A stretch of 33,198 nt of DNA, taken from positions 1-33,198 of the forward strand of contig SVMD01000022.1 in NCBI GenBank assembly GCA_015067615.1, in the 5' to 3' direction. Positions 21,532 to 28,863 of the stretch are shown one piece after another. A model generated the notes under the pieces. That model did no database searches. It saw only the letters and a list, made by a program, of their open reading frames with translations, and had not been told where the DNA came from. This stretch comes from Oscillospiraceae bacterium (GTDB lineage: Bacteria > Bacillota > Clostridia > Oscillospirales > Oscillospiraceae). Position 1 is the stretch's first letter, and each line of letters begins with the position of its first letter. A program made the position numbers and the translations under genes.

Positions 21532-22884
21532 TTAGAAACCGGGGAAGCCGCCCTTGAAGCCGCCCATGCGGCCCATACGCTTCATCTTCTTGGCCATGCC
21601 GGGAGAAGAGAACTGCTTGATCATCTTTTGCATCTGCTCGAAGGACTTCAGCAGCTTGTTCACTTCCTCCACCCGGACGCCGGCACCGGCAGCGATGCGC
21701 TTTTTCCGGGAGGCGCCGATGATGCCGGGGTTTTCCCGCTCCTTGGGCGTCATGGACAGGATGATGGCCTCGGTGCGGCCCATGGCCTTCTCGTCCATCT
21801 TCACGCCCTTCAGCTGATTGCCGCCGGGCATCTGGGCAAGCAGCTCTTCCATGGAACCCATATTCTTCAGCTGCTGCATCTGGTCGTAGAAGTCCTGCAT
21901 GGTGAAGCGGTTGGATCTCAGCTTCTCCTCCATCTCCTGGGCCTTCTTGGCGTCGAATGCCTTTTCGGCCTTCTCGATGAGGGTCAGCATATCGCCCATG
22001 CCCAGAATTCTGGATGCCATCCGGTCCGGATGGAAGGGCTCGATATCCTCCAGCTTTTCGCCGATACCGGCGAACTTGATGGGCTTGCCGGTGATGGCCT
22101 TGACAGACAGGGCAGCGCCGCCTCTGGCGTCGCCGTCCAGCTTACTAAGCATCACGGAGTCGATGTCCAGCCACTCGTTGAAGCTCTGGGCTGCGTTGAC
22201 CGCGTCCTGACCGGTCATGGCGTCCACAACCAGCATGATCTCCTGGGGCTTCACGGTCTCCTTGATGTTCTTCAGCTCGTTCATCAGAGCCTCGTCCACA
22301 TGCAGGCGGCCGGCGGTATCCAGGAACACCATGTCATGGCCGTGCTGCCGGGCGTAGAGAACAGCCTCTTTGGCGGTTTCCACAGGGTTCTGGGTGCCCC
22401 GGTCAAAGACAGGGATGCCCAGCTTCTCGCCGCAGACCTTCAGCTGCGTGATAGCGGCGGGACGATAGATATCACAGGCCACCAGCAGGGGGTTCCGGCC
22501 CTGGCGCTTCATGAGACCGGCCAGCTTGGAACCGTTGGTGGTCTTACCGGCGCCCTGAAGGCCAACCAGCATGACCACGGTGGGGCCATTGGGATTAATG
22601 GTAATGTGTTTGGTATCGGAGCCCATGAGCTTGGTGAGCTCCTCGTTGACGATCTTGATGATCATCTGGGCAGGAGTCAGAGATTCCAGAACCTCGGTAT
22701 CCACACACCGGGCGGTAACCAGCTTGGTGAAGTCCTTGCAGACCTTGTAGCTGACGTCAGCCTCCAGCAGGGCCAGGCGGATCTCTCTCATGGCCTCCTT
22801 AACATCTTCTTCCTTCAGACGGCCCTTGCCTCTGAGTTTCTTGAAGGTGTTATTGATTTTTTCAGTTAAGCCTTCAAATGCCAT
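21532..22884 (-). CDS. ffh: Signal recognition particle GTPase Ffh
   Basis: A 450-aa SRP54 homologue. The N-domain comes first, then the G-domain with P-loop GLQGAGKTTNGSKLA (about residues 105-119), DTAGRLHVDEALM, and SKLDGDARGGAALS. The methionine-rich M-domain includes FTMQDFYDQMQQLKNMGSM, SMTPKERENPGIIGASRKKRIAAGAG and EEVNKLLKSFEQMQKMIKQ, and the protein ends in a Gly/Phe-rich tail. It binds 4.5S RNA and targets nascent membrane proteins. It starts 3 bp after the ylxM stop. Confidence 0.98.
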   Translation of the reverse strand: MAFEGLTEKINNTFKKLRGKGRLKEEDVKEAMREIRLALLEADVSYKVCKDFTKLVTARCVDTEVLESLTPAQMIIKIVNEELTKLMGSDTKHITINPNGPTVVMLVGLQGAGKTTNGSKLAGLMKRQGRNPLLVACDIYRPAAITQLKVCGEKLGIPVFDRGTQNPVETAKEAVLYARQHGHDMVFLDTAGRLHVDEALMNELKNIKETVKPQEIMLVVDAMTGQDAVNAAQSFNEWLDIDSVMLSKLDGDARGGAALSVKAITGKPIKFAGIGEKLEDIEPFHPDRMASRILGMGDMLTLIEKAEKAFDAKKAQEMEEKLRSNRFTMQDFYDQMQQLKNMGSMEELLAQMPGGNQLKGVKMDEKAMGRTEAIILSMTPKERENPGIIGASRKKRIAAGAGVRVEEVNKLLKSFEQMQKMIKQFSSPGMAKKMKRMGRMGGFKGGFPGF

Positions 22885-22887
22885 AGT

Positions 22888-23232
22888 TTACTCCTCAAGT
22901 GATTGTGCCGCGGCAATGATACGCTTTGCCTGAGTGGTTACAATCGGATCGGAAGAGGCGTCAAGTACGGTGGCCGCATCCAGAATCTCTTCCAGAGCCT
23001 TACGCAGTAACATATCCCGTTTGACACTTCCGATATTCTCTTCCATCCGACGAAGGAGGGCTTCGGTGCGGCTTAAGTTGTCGTTCACCGCCTGGCGGCT
23101 GACACCCAGGATTTCCGCGATCTCTCCCAGGGAGAGGTCCTGATTGTGACGCATGTCAAAGCAGTCCCGCTGCTTGTCAGTGAGCATGCCGCCGTAAGTA
23201 TCGAACAGCAGCACCAGTTCAAATGCGTCCAT
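22888..23232 (-). CDS. ylxM: YlxM/p13 family helix-turn-helix protein
   Basis: A 114-aa protein with a sigma-region-4-like helix-turn-helix: LLFDTYGGMLTDKQRDCFDMRHNQDLSLGEIAEILGVSRQAVNDNLSRTEALL. It is the usual partner encoded just before ffh in Firmicutes and stimulates the SRP GTPases in streptococci. GAGGAGG precedes the ATG, and a perfect promoter lies upstream, making it the first gene of the ylxM-ffh-rpsP-khpA-rimM-trmD operon. Confidence 0.94.
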   Translation of the reverse strand: MDAFELVLLFDTYGGMLTDKQRDCFDMRHNQDLSLGEIAEILGVSRQAVNDNLSRTEALLRRMEENIGSVKRDMLLRKALEEILDAATVLDASSDPIVTTQAKRIIAAAQSLEE

Positions 23233-23274
23233 GAAAGCCTCCTCGTGTCAAGGTATTTTCCTTGAACCTCAGGG

Positions 23275-23303
23275 ATTATAGCATAGCCCCGCGCCAGTGT
23301 CAA
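23275..23303 (-). promoter_or_regulatory. Perfect-consensus sigma-A promoter of the ylxM-trmD operon
   Basis: On the minus strand there is TTGACA (23303-23298), exactly 17 bp, then TATAAT (23280-23275). The leader between it and ylxM holds a small inverted repeat CAAGG-TATTTT-CCTTG (23249-23264). Confidence 0.85.
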
Positions 23304-23326
23304 GTATTTTTTCTTTACATTACAAA

Positions 23327-23611
23327 TTATTTTCTTCTCTTTTGTACAAACCGCACGATGCCATAGACCATCCAGGCCAGAGCGGCTCCGCTGAGGGGAA
23401 TCATCAGCAAAATGGCAAAGATTGCAGCGCCAAAAGGCGCGCTGGGCATCCCCAGGGCGTTACCGATCCAGGTAAAGGCAGTCAGGGCCAGAATGCAGCC
23501 GCCCAGAATTCCCATAGGTAGCAGCCGTTTTCTGCCCTTCCGGGAAAAGCAGACCTGCAGCTGCCAGACAAAGGCAGCTATGGTCACCGCGATGATAACG
23601 TGTATGTACAT
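23327..23611 (-). CDS. Small membrane protein of unknown function (94 aa)
   Basis: Three hydrophobic segments are visible: IHVIIAVTIAAFVWQLQV at the start, LLPMGILGGCILALTAFTWIG, and GAAIFAILLMIPLSGAALAWMVYGIV, ending in a basic tail QKRRK. The start at 23611 is supported by GGGAGG 7 nt upstream; the frame extends 7 codons further without support. It is last in a three-gene unit with another small membrane protein and a GNAT acetyltransferase. I do not recognise the family. Confidence 0.75.
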   Translation of the reverse strand: MYIHVIIAVTIAAFVWQLQVCFSRKGRKRLLPMGILGGCILALTAFTWIGNALGMPSAPFGAAIFAILLMIPLSGAALAWMVYGIVRFVQKRRK

Positions 23612-23635
23612 AGCGCTTCCTCCCTGCATCAAACT

Positions 23636-23926
23636 TTATGGATTGGCCTTGTCCAGGATACGCCCGACCAGCCGTCCCGCCGCCATGCCCACCAGCAGGA
23701 ACAGCAAAACAGCCGACGCAAAGAACCAGACCAGGAAGGACATGGTGCCATCCCCCGTATTGTATCGCAGCATCAGGCTGCCGGTCACAAGCAGGCACAG
23801 GGCAGTCAGGAGCATGGGCATCCAGCCCCAAAGCTTTCCCTGACCAGCCCCCTGGGCCTTTCTCTGGATCATAAAGCCCAGCAGCAGGAAGCCCACCGCA
23901 GCGGCAACCAAGCTCACAGGTGACAT
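23636..23926 (-). CDS. Small membrane protein of unknown function (96 aa)
   Basis: Three predicted membrane helices: SLVAAAVGFLLLGFMI, MLLTALCLLVTGSLML and FLVWFFASAVLLFLLVGMAAGRLVG. Its size and layout match the next gene, so the two may work as a pair. The start at 23926 has GGAGG 8 nt upstream, and that site begins inside the stop codon region of the GNAT gene, so the genes are coupled. No family is recognised. Confidence 0.78.
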   Translation of the reverse strand: MSPVSLVAAAVGFLLLGFMIQRKAQGAGQGKLWGWMPMLLTALCLLVTGSLMLRYNTGDGTMSFLVWFFASAVLLFLLVGMAAGRLVGRILDKANP

Positions 23927-23939
23927 AGGCAATTCCTCC

Positions 23940-24578
23940 TTACACAATCCGGTACCACCGGCTGACCTCTTTGGTTTTGATGAAGCCCAGCTTTTCGTAC
24001 AAACGGATGGCCCGTTCGTTGGTAGAAGCCACTTCCAGGGTCATCTGGGCCCCCTCCACCAAAGACATGAGGGTGTTCATGACGGTCCTGCCCGCCCCGG
24101 GCTTTACCGACGCCACCGCCAGAAGCTGGGTATCATCCAGCCAGCCGATGCCAAGCAGTTCTCCGTTTTCGTGTACAAAATACGCGCCGCCGGACTGCAC
24201 GATGCGGTTTTCATCAAAGGCGGTCATGGTGGCCGCGTTGTCGATGGGACGCATTTTCTCATTATATATATGGCGCCACCGGGTCACCGTGGCATCCGTC
24301 ACCGGGAACAGGCTTTTTAAGTCCGGTTTCTCCACCACTGCCTCGCCGCGCATCTCATAGACGGTGGTATAGTGGGGGTACGCTTCCAGACTGTCATGTC
24401 CTGCCGCGCAGATGATATCCGCCCCGGCCATCCGGCAGAAGGACACGCACTCGGCAAGGAGCTTTTCCGTATCCCACACCTCCCGGAGGATGATGTAGGC
24501 AATCCCCTTGTAGGGTATTTCCTTCAGCACCAGACTGGCAATGCCATAGGCTGTATCAAACATGGGAAAATCCTTCAC
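23940..24578 (-). CDS. GNAT family N-acetyltransferase
   Basis: A 212-aa protein whose C-terminal half (about residues 110-212) has the GNAT fold: GELLGIGWLDDTQLLAVASVKPGAGRTVMNTLMSLVEGAQMTLEVASTNERAIRLYEKLGFIKTKEVSRWY, including the acetyl-CoA-facing region and the typical NERAIRLYEKLGF end. The N-terminal half is less clear. The start is GTG at 24578 with GAGGT 8 nt upstream; an ATG five codons later is possible. The acceptor substrate is unknown. Confidence 0.88.
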   Translation of the reverse strand: MKDFPMFDTAYGIASLVLKEIPYKGIAYIILREVWDTEKLLAECVSFCRMAGADIICAAGHDSLEAYPHYTTVYEMRGEAVVEKPDLKSLFPVTDATVTRWRHIYNEKMRPIDNAATMTAFDENRIVQSGGAYFVHENGELLGIGWLDDTQLLAVASVKPGAGRTVMNTLMSLVEGAQMTLEVASTNERAIRLYEKLGFIKTKEVSRWYRIV

Positions 24579-24597
24579 CGCATATCACCTCATGATA

Positions 24598-24626
24598 ATC
24601 ATAGCACACAAAAGTAAGCGGCGCAA
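24598..24626 (-). promoter_or_regulatory. Promoter of the GNAT/membrane-protein operon
   Basis: On the minus strand there is TTGCGC (24626-24621), a 17-bp spacer and TATGAT (24603-24598), 19 bp upstream of the GTG start. Confidence 0.65.
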
Positions 24627-24773
24627 GGTATTTTCCCGAACAAACGGACGTTGTTCATGTCCTGTTCACATTCTATTTGTGCAATTTCACAACAAAAACT
24701 GTTTTTTCGGACTCCGAAAATTTATTTATCATCCAATCTTTTCAAATATGTTTGGTTTTTTCCGTTTTTGCAC

Positions 24774-24801
24774 TTGATTTCCTGACGTAAATGTGTATAA
24801 T
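24774..24801 (+). promoter_or_regulatory. Strong promoter of the 77-aa gene
   Basis: TTGATT (24774-24779), a 16-bp spacer and perfect TATAAT (24796-24801), preceded by a long AT-rich stretch (about 24680-24770) that could act as an UP element. Confidence 0.75.
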
Positions 24802-24845
24802 AAGCCCATATGCAAAACTGCTTCACGAAAGGAGGTTTGTGACTC

Positions 24846-25079
24846 ATGCAGAAGATCATTTGCAAGAAGGTTTACGACACCGAGACCGCTACTCTGATCA
24901 AGGCTTACTCTTTCGGCAACCTGGGCGATGCTACCGGCTATGAGGAGGATCTGTACCAGACTCCCGAGGGCCTGTACTTCCTGCACGTCGGCGGCGGTGC
25001 TGAATCCATCTACCCCACCGAGGACATCCAGCGCCTGGCCAAGACCAAGGTCAAGGAGTGGCTGAAGGCTCACGAGTAA
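24846..25079 (+). CDS. Conserved-looking 77-aa soluble protein, probably highly expressed
   Basis: The product is mostly hydrophilic: an N-terminal KKVYDTETATLIKAYSFG segment, then YEEDLYQTPEGLYFLHVGGGAES and a helical C-terminus EDIQRLAKTKVKEWLKAHE. It has an AAAGGAGG ribosome binding site, a strong promoter and a strong private terminator. Its codons (GGC, GCT, CTG, AAG, GAG, ACC) resemble those of rplM and rpsI in this window, which suggests high expression. Similar short proteins are common in Clostridia, but I know no function for them. Confidence 0.82.
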   Translation: MQKIICKKVYDTETATLIKAYSFGNLGDATGYEEDLYQTPEGLYFLHVGGGAESIYPTEDIQRLAKTKVKEWLKAHE

Positions 25080-25091
25080 TTTATACATAGA

Positions 25092-25120
25092 AACGCCTGC
25101 GAAGCTTTCGCAGGCGTTTT
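25092..25120 (+). terminator. Terminator of the 77-aa gene
   Basis: A 13-bp perfect stem (AAACGCCTGCGAA with TTCGCAGGCGTTT) and a 3-nt loop, followed by TTTTTC. Confidence 0.95.
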
Positions 25121-25153
25121 TCATATTACAAATGATGCCCGGCTTCCACTTCC

Positions 25154-25181
25154 TTGACAGCCATGATATTCTGAATATAGA
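25154..25181 (+). promoter_or_regulatory. Promoter of trmO
   Basis: Consensus TTGACA (25154-25159), a 16-bp spacer and TATAGA (25176-25181), only 15 bp before the ATG, so the leader is very short. Confidence 0.6.
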
Positions 25182-25196
25182 AAGTGAGGGATCCCC

Positions 25197-25880
25197 ATGG
25201 ATGTGAATATTCAGGTCATCGCCCGGATGCACTCGGATTTTGCCACCAAATTCGGCATCCCGCGGCAGAGCGGCCTTGTGGAAGAATTGAAGAGCACCAT
25301 TGTCTTTGAGCCGGAGTTCCGCAACCCGGACGCCCTCCGGGGCATTGAGGATTTTTCCCATCTGTGGATCATCTGGCAGTTTTCCGAAGCTGTCCGTACC
25401 GGCTGGTCCCCCACGGTGCGACCGCCCCGCTTAGGCGGCAATACCCGGATGGGCGTTTTTGCCACCCGGTCCCCTTTCCGGCCCAATAACCTGGGGCTGT
25501 CCAGCGTAAAGCTTCTGGGTGTGGAGCATACCGCCGAATTCGGCACGGTTCTCCATGTGGGCGGCGCGGACCTGATGGACGGAACCCCCATTTTTGACAT
25601 CAAACCCTACATCCCCTACGGCGACAGCCACCCGGAGGCCACCGGCGGCTTTACGGATACCGCAGGCGAGTTTCTGCTGAATGTGGACTTCCCTGCCCCG
25701 CTTCTGAATATCCTCCCCGAGGACAAGCGGGAGGCCGCCATCGGCGTCCTGTCCCACGACCCCCGGCCCAGCTACCAGCGCAAGCCCGACCGGGTCTACG
25801 GCCTTACTTTCGCAGGTTTTGATATCCGCTTCAAAGTCCAGGAGGATATCCTGACCGTCCTGGAAGTGAATCCTGTATAA
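25197..25880 (+). CDS. trmO: tRNA N6-threonylcarbamoyladenosine methyltransferase TrmO
   Basis: A 227-aa protein of the TsaA/YaeB (UPF0066) family. It has an N-terminal IARMHSDFATKFGIPRQSGL, FSHLWIIWQFSEA, the S-adenosylmethionine-site block RPPRLGGNTRMGVFATRSPFRPNNLGLSSVKLL, and DLMDGTPIFDIKPYIPYGDSHPEA. TrmO methylates t6A37 to m6t6A in tRNA-Thr. The C-terminal domain (about 160-227), with PRPSYQRKPDRVYGL, is typical of the full-length form. It is monocistronic. Confidence 0.94.
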   Translation: MDVNIQVIARMHSDFATKFGIPRQSGLVEELKSTIVFEPEFRNPDALRGIEDFSHLWIIWQFSEAVRTGWSPTVRPPRLGGNTRMGVFATRSPFRPNNLGLSSVKLLGVEHTAEFGTVLHVGGADLMDGTPIFDIKPYIPYGDSHPEATGGFTDTAGEFLLNVDFPAPLLNILPEDKREAAIGVLSHDPRPSYQRKPDRVYGLTFAGFDIRFKVQEDILTVLEVNPV

Positions 25881-25885
25881 ATGAG

Positions 25886-25913
25886 AGGCACAGCAGTTCA
25901 ACCTGCTGTGCCT
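25886..25913 (+). terminator. Terminator of trmO
   Basis: AGGCACAGCAG pairs with CTGCTGTGCCT across TTCAAC, followed by TTTCTTG. Confidence 0.9.
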
Positions 25914-25960
25914 TTTCTTGTATATTAGGGCAAGTTGTGATAAAGTAATAATAGGTAGGC

Positions 25961-26092
25961 AAACTTGAATTTGTCGGCATGGGCCGACAGCCAATGCGTC
26001 ACGGACTGCGCCGGTCGAATAACACTTTTGGGGGTCACTCGATTGGTCGCTAGCTTCCGCTCGGCGTATGGAATTCGGCAAAACTTGAATTT
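25961..26092. repeat. 12-bp direct repeat flanking a hairpin-rich 108-bp insert
   Basis: AAACTTGAATTT occurs at 25961-25972 and again at 26081-26092, each preceded by GGC or GGCA. The 108 bp between them are GC-richer than both flanks and open with the hairpin GTCGG-CATGGG-CCGAC (25973-25988). Short insertion with target-site duplication is the simplest reading. The right repeat sits directly before the ribosome binding site of the next gene. Confidence 0.55.
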
Positions 26093-26103
26093 TAGGAGGA
26101 CTT

Positions 26104-26457
26104 ATGTATTCTGGGCTAATTATTAAAGAAAGCATTTTGAATGAACAGATATTAGACAAGTTAGATGTGGTAGGTGTTGAGCTTTGGAAAACTGATAATA
26201 AGCCAAAGTATTGGACAGCAATTTCATTTACTAGCAATATCAAGGATTTCCCAGAACTTCTTTCAAATGCATTGTACTTGTCCTCTGAATCTGGAATGGT
26301 TTGGTATGTGGATATTAAAGATACTATCTACAAGTATATAGTGCTTAAAGATATTGTTTTGAAATATCATCTGGGAAATGAGGAAGAAAAGAAATTAGTA
26401 TGCGAAAAATGCATAGATTTCGGGGTAAAAAGAGAGCAACTCGATTGGTTGGAATAA
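26104..26457 (+). CDS. AT-rich orphan gene, 117-aa protein of unknown function
   Basis: The coding sequence is clearly richer in A and T than its neighbours and uses codons such as ATA, TTA and AAA, which points to horizontal acquisition. The product has no membrane segment or signal peptide. It begins MYSGLIIKESILNEQILDKL, includes a central WYVDIKDTIYKYIVLKDIVLKYHLG stretch and ends with two cysteines (VCEKCIDFG) and EQLDWLE. AGGAGG lies 4 nt before the ATG. Size and composition would suit an immunity or defence accessory protein, but nothing in the sequence proves that. No partner gene is present. Confidence 0.72.
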   Translation: MYSGLIIKESILNEQILDKLDVVGVELWKTDNKPKYWTAISFTSNIKDFPELLSNALYLSSESGMVWYVDIKDTIYKYIVLKDIVLKYHLGNEEEKKLVCEKCIDFGVKREQLDWLE

Positions 26458-26459
26458 TA

Positions 26460-26491
26460 TATGACAGAGCGAAAATTTACAGTTTGTCATA
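26460..26491. repeat. Inverted repeat after the AT-rich gene
   Basis: TATGACA and TGTCATA lie 18 bp apart, 2 bp past the stop codon. The wide loop and lack of a T-run make it a poor terminator. Confidence 0.35.
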
Positions 26492-26526
26492 GCGACAAAT
26501 TCCAATTTGACGAACCGATCAGCGTC

Positions 26527-26661
26527 ACTTTCTTGCAGCCATGCAAGAAAGTAACCAAAGAAGATGGCATAGGGGAGGCGCTGACCGCGAAGCCTATCAA
26601 AGATTCTGTTGAATACTAAGCACATTTCCCCGGCTTCGAGCCGCCCTCCCCTATGTACCCC
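26527..26661 (+). repeat. Intergenic structured repeat, copy A
   Basis: It begins with ACTTTCTTGC/GCAAGAAAGT (26527-26552), then ACCAAAGAA, GGGGAGGCGCTGACCGCGAAGC, a variable stretch of about 35 bp, and CCCGGCTTCGAGCCGCCCTCCCC followed by CCCC. GGGGAGGCG at the front and GCCCTCCCC at the back can pair, enclosing the variable part. Copy B lies inverted at 26785-26918. Confidence 0.8.
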
Positions 26662-26784
26662 TTCCGGCGCTGGTCGGTAGATTTCTATAGTCTATTATCC
26701 TAAGACTGACAACCGCACCATCAGACAGACGCAGGCAGTCCCGAAAAAAACGACTACATCCCAGCCCCCGACTTACGGCCGGGT

Positions 26785-26918
26785 GGGGGTCTGGGGGGAG
26801 GGCGGCTCAAAGCCGGGCCACCCGCTGTGGACTTACTGATGGTGCCGAAATGCTTTGCGGTCAGCGCCTCCCCCAGCCGCTTTCTTTGGTTCGTTTCTTG
26901 TGCGGACACAAGAAATGA
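26785..26918 (-). repeat. Intergenic structured repeat, copy B (inverted)
   Basis: Read on the minus strand it repeats the order of copy A: TTTCTTGTG/CACAAGAAA, ACCAAAGAA, GGGGAGGCGCTGACCGCAAAGC, a variable centre unrelated to copy A, and CCCGGCTTTGAGCCGCCCTCCCC. Length is 134 bp against 135. The 120 bp between the copies holds no gene that I can support. Confidence 0.8.
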
Positions 26919-26969
26919 ACACCCACACCCCTCTGAGCAGAACATACAAAAAAGAAAGGAGCCCCGCCC

Positions 26970-27833
26970 ATGACCCGTGAAGAAATTTTCGCCCGGCTCT
27001 ATTCCACCCCGGAGATCTATCCCCCTCCCCTGGAGCAGCACAGCGCCTTTCTGGAGGTGACCAGCGGCTGCAGCTACCGTAAATGCCGGTTCTGCGACTT
27101 CCCCCGGGATAATTTCAAAATCTTCTCCCTGTCGGACATCGCAGAAAAAATCGAGCTGCTGCGGCTGGTCATCGACGGCAATCCCAAGCTCCATCTGTTG
27201 GGCTGCAACCCCTTCTGCCTGCACTTTAAACAGCTGATGGCCATTCTGGAAATGGTCAAATCCCGTCTGCCCTGTGTGGAGCAGGTTTCCATGTACGCCC
27301 GGGCGGATGACGTGCTGAGAAAGAGCGACGATGAGCTGAAAGCTCTTGCCCAGGCCGGACTTTTCGCCCTGCACATTGGCCTGGAAAGTGGCAGCAATGC
27401 GGTGCTGGAGCTGCACCAGAAGGGTGAGACCACGGAGGATATCGAGCAGGCGCTGAAGGCCCTGGACCGCTGCGGCATCCACTACCACCTGACCGCCATA
27501 CCGGGTCTCGGCGGCAGGGAATTCCGCCGGGAGCATGCCATCAAGACAGCTTCCCTGATTTCCCGACATACACCCTTAAGCGTATGGTGTATCGGGCTGA
27601 AGGTCTGGCCCAATACGCCCCTGGCGCAGATGGTGCAGGAGGGAACCTTTGAGCCCCTGAGCTGGGAGGAGATCCTCCGGGACGAGCGGGAGACCATCGC
27701 CCGGATCGACACGAAGCTTCCCTGCCTGTATGTGGATTCCACCGTCCTGGGCAAATATACCATCGCCGCCATGCTGCCGGATCAGAAAGAGGCGGTGCTT
27801 CAGCAGATCGATCAGCTGCTGGAAGGAACATAA
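26970..27833 (+). CDS. Radical SAM protein
   Basis: A 287-aa enzyme with a radical SAM core. The cluster motif reads GCSYRKCRFCDF (cysteines 34, 39 and 42), i.e. CX4CX2C, a spacing different from the canonical CX3CX2C. Further core elements are LLGCNPFCLHFKQL, EQVSMYARADDVLRKSDDEL, LFALHIGLESGSNAVLELHQKGETTEDIEQALKAL and YHLTAIPGLGGREF, matching the Elp3/YgiQ/HemN-like branch. There is no extra domain, so the substrate cannot be predicted. AAAGGAG lies 8 nt upstream. It stands alone between repeats and a terminator. Confidence 0.9.
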   Translation: MTREEIFARLYSTPEIYPPPLEQHSAFLEVTSGCSYRKCRFCDFPRDNFKIFSLSDIAEKIELLRLVIDGNPKLHLLGCNPFCLHFKQLMAILEMVKSRLPCVEQVSMYARADDVLRKSDDELKALAQAGLFALHIGLESGSNAVLELHQKGETTEDIEQALKALDRCGIHYHLTAIPGLGGREFRREHAIKTASLISRHTPLSVWCIGLKVWPNTPLAQMVQEGTFEPLSWEEILRDERETIARIDTKLPCLYVDSTVLGKYTIAAMLPDQKEAVLQQIDQLLEGT

Positions 27834-27840
27834 TCAAAAA

Positions 27841-27872
27841 CCGCTTCATGCCTGTTTGGAGGCATGAAGCGG
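27841..27872. terminator. Bidirectional terminator
   Basis: CCGCTTCATGCC pairs with GGCATGAAGCGG across an 8-nt loop. It is followed by CATTTTTTATT on plus and by TTTTTGATT on minus, serving the radical SAM gene and dusB. Confidence 0.9.
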
Positions 27873-27878
27873 CATTTT

Positions 27879-28844
27879 TTATTCCAGATCCCGGATCACA
27901 TCTTTGGCTACCCGGTAGATATCCTCCATGGTGGTTAAGGATGTGATCTCCTTTTTATAGTAGCTGGCATTGCGGACACCCTTTAAGTACCAGGCGAAGT
28001 GCTTCCGGGCTTCCAGGCAGGCGATTTTCTCGCCATGGTCCTGCTCCGCCATTTTGAACTGCTCCACCGCAACTTCGATCCGCTCCTTCAGGGCGGGCCG
28101 TCCGGGATATTCCTCCCCCCGGAGGGCGTACTGGACCTCCTCAAAGATCCAGGGATCGCCGAACACCGCCCGGCCAATCATGATGCCGTCAGCCCCGGTC
28201 CATTTCAGACACCGCAGGGCAGAGGCGCCGTCCACAATATCGCCGTTGGCAATGACAGGGATGGACAGCTGCTCCTTGACCTTCCGAATGGTGTCCCAGT
28301 CCGCCTTGCCGGAATAGAGCATGGCCCGGGTGCGGCCATGGACGGTCACCAGGTCCGCGCCGTTATCCTCCATCCGTTTGGTGAAATCCAGCACATTGAT
28401 ACTGCCCTTGTCCCAGCCCAGGCGGCACTTGATGGTCACCGGCACGTTAACCGCCTTTTTTACGGCAGCCACGATATCTCCTGCCAGTTCCGGGGTGCGC
28501 ATCAGGCCGCAGCCGTCGCCGGACTGGGCGATTTTGGGCATGGGGCAGCCCATATTGATGTCGATGAAATCGCAGCCGGAATGTTCCAGGGCCAGCACCG
28601 CGGCCTGGGCCATGATCTGCGGGTCGTTGCCGAAAATCTGGGCGCCGCAGATGCTGCCCTCATTTTTCCGCAGCAGCTTGACGCTCTTCTTGTCCTGGTA
28701 CACCAGTGCCCGGGAGGAGACCATCTCCGTCACCGTCACCCCGGCACCCAGGCGGGCACAGGTGGTGCGGTAAGCCCAGTCCGTGACCCCGGCCATGGGG
28801 CCCAGGAACACCGGGTTACTTACTTCTATATTGCCAATTTTCAT
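27879..28844 (-). CDS. dusB: tRNA-dihydrouridine synthase
   Basis: A 321-aa FMN enzyme reducing uridines in tRNA. Signatures are IGNIEVSNPVFLGPMAGVTDWAYR at the start, the CPMPKIAQSGDGCGLMRTPEL block with its catalytic Cys, VTIKCRLGWD, VHGRTRAMLYSGKADWD, VIANGDIVDGASALRCLKWTGADGIMIGRA and the C-terminal helical domain with ARKHFAWYLKG. The start at 28844 is set by homology; the ribosome binding site (GAGAGAA) is weak. An in-frame extension to 28955 is only a translation of the mobile repeat that ends 19 bp upstream. Confidence 0.95.
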   Translation of the reverse strand: MKIGNIEVSNPVFLGPMAGVTDWAYRTTCARLGAGVTVTEMVSSRALVYQDKKSVKLLRKNEGSICGAQIFGNDPQIMAQAAVLALEHSGCDFIDINMGCPMPKIAQSGDGCGLMRTPELAGDIVAAVKKAVNVPVTIKCRLGWDKGSINVLDFTKRMEDNGADLVTVHGRTRAMLYSGKADWDTIRKVKEQLSIPVIANGDIVDGASALRCLKWTGADGIMIGRAVFGDPWIFEEVQYALRGEEYPGRPALKERIEVAVEQFKMAEQDHGEKIACLEARKHFAWYLKGVRNASYYKKEITSLTTMEDIYRVAKDVIRDLE

Positions 28845-28863
28845 GGAAGTTCTCTCTTTCTGT

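Noticed and set aside
21502..22869. Long plus-strand open frame opposite ffh, and similar frames opposite trmD, copA, truA, thrE and dusB
   Set aside because: These are shadows from high-GC codon bias; they lack ribosome binding sites and their strands are occupied by recognisable genes.
25973..26080. Riboswitch in the leader of the AT-rich gene
   Set aside because: No known aptamer core could be recognised, and the flanking direct repeats favour an insertion.
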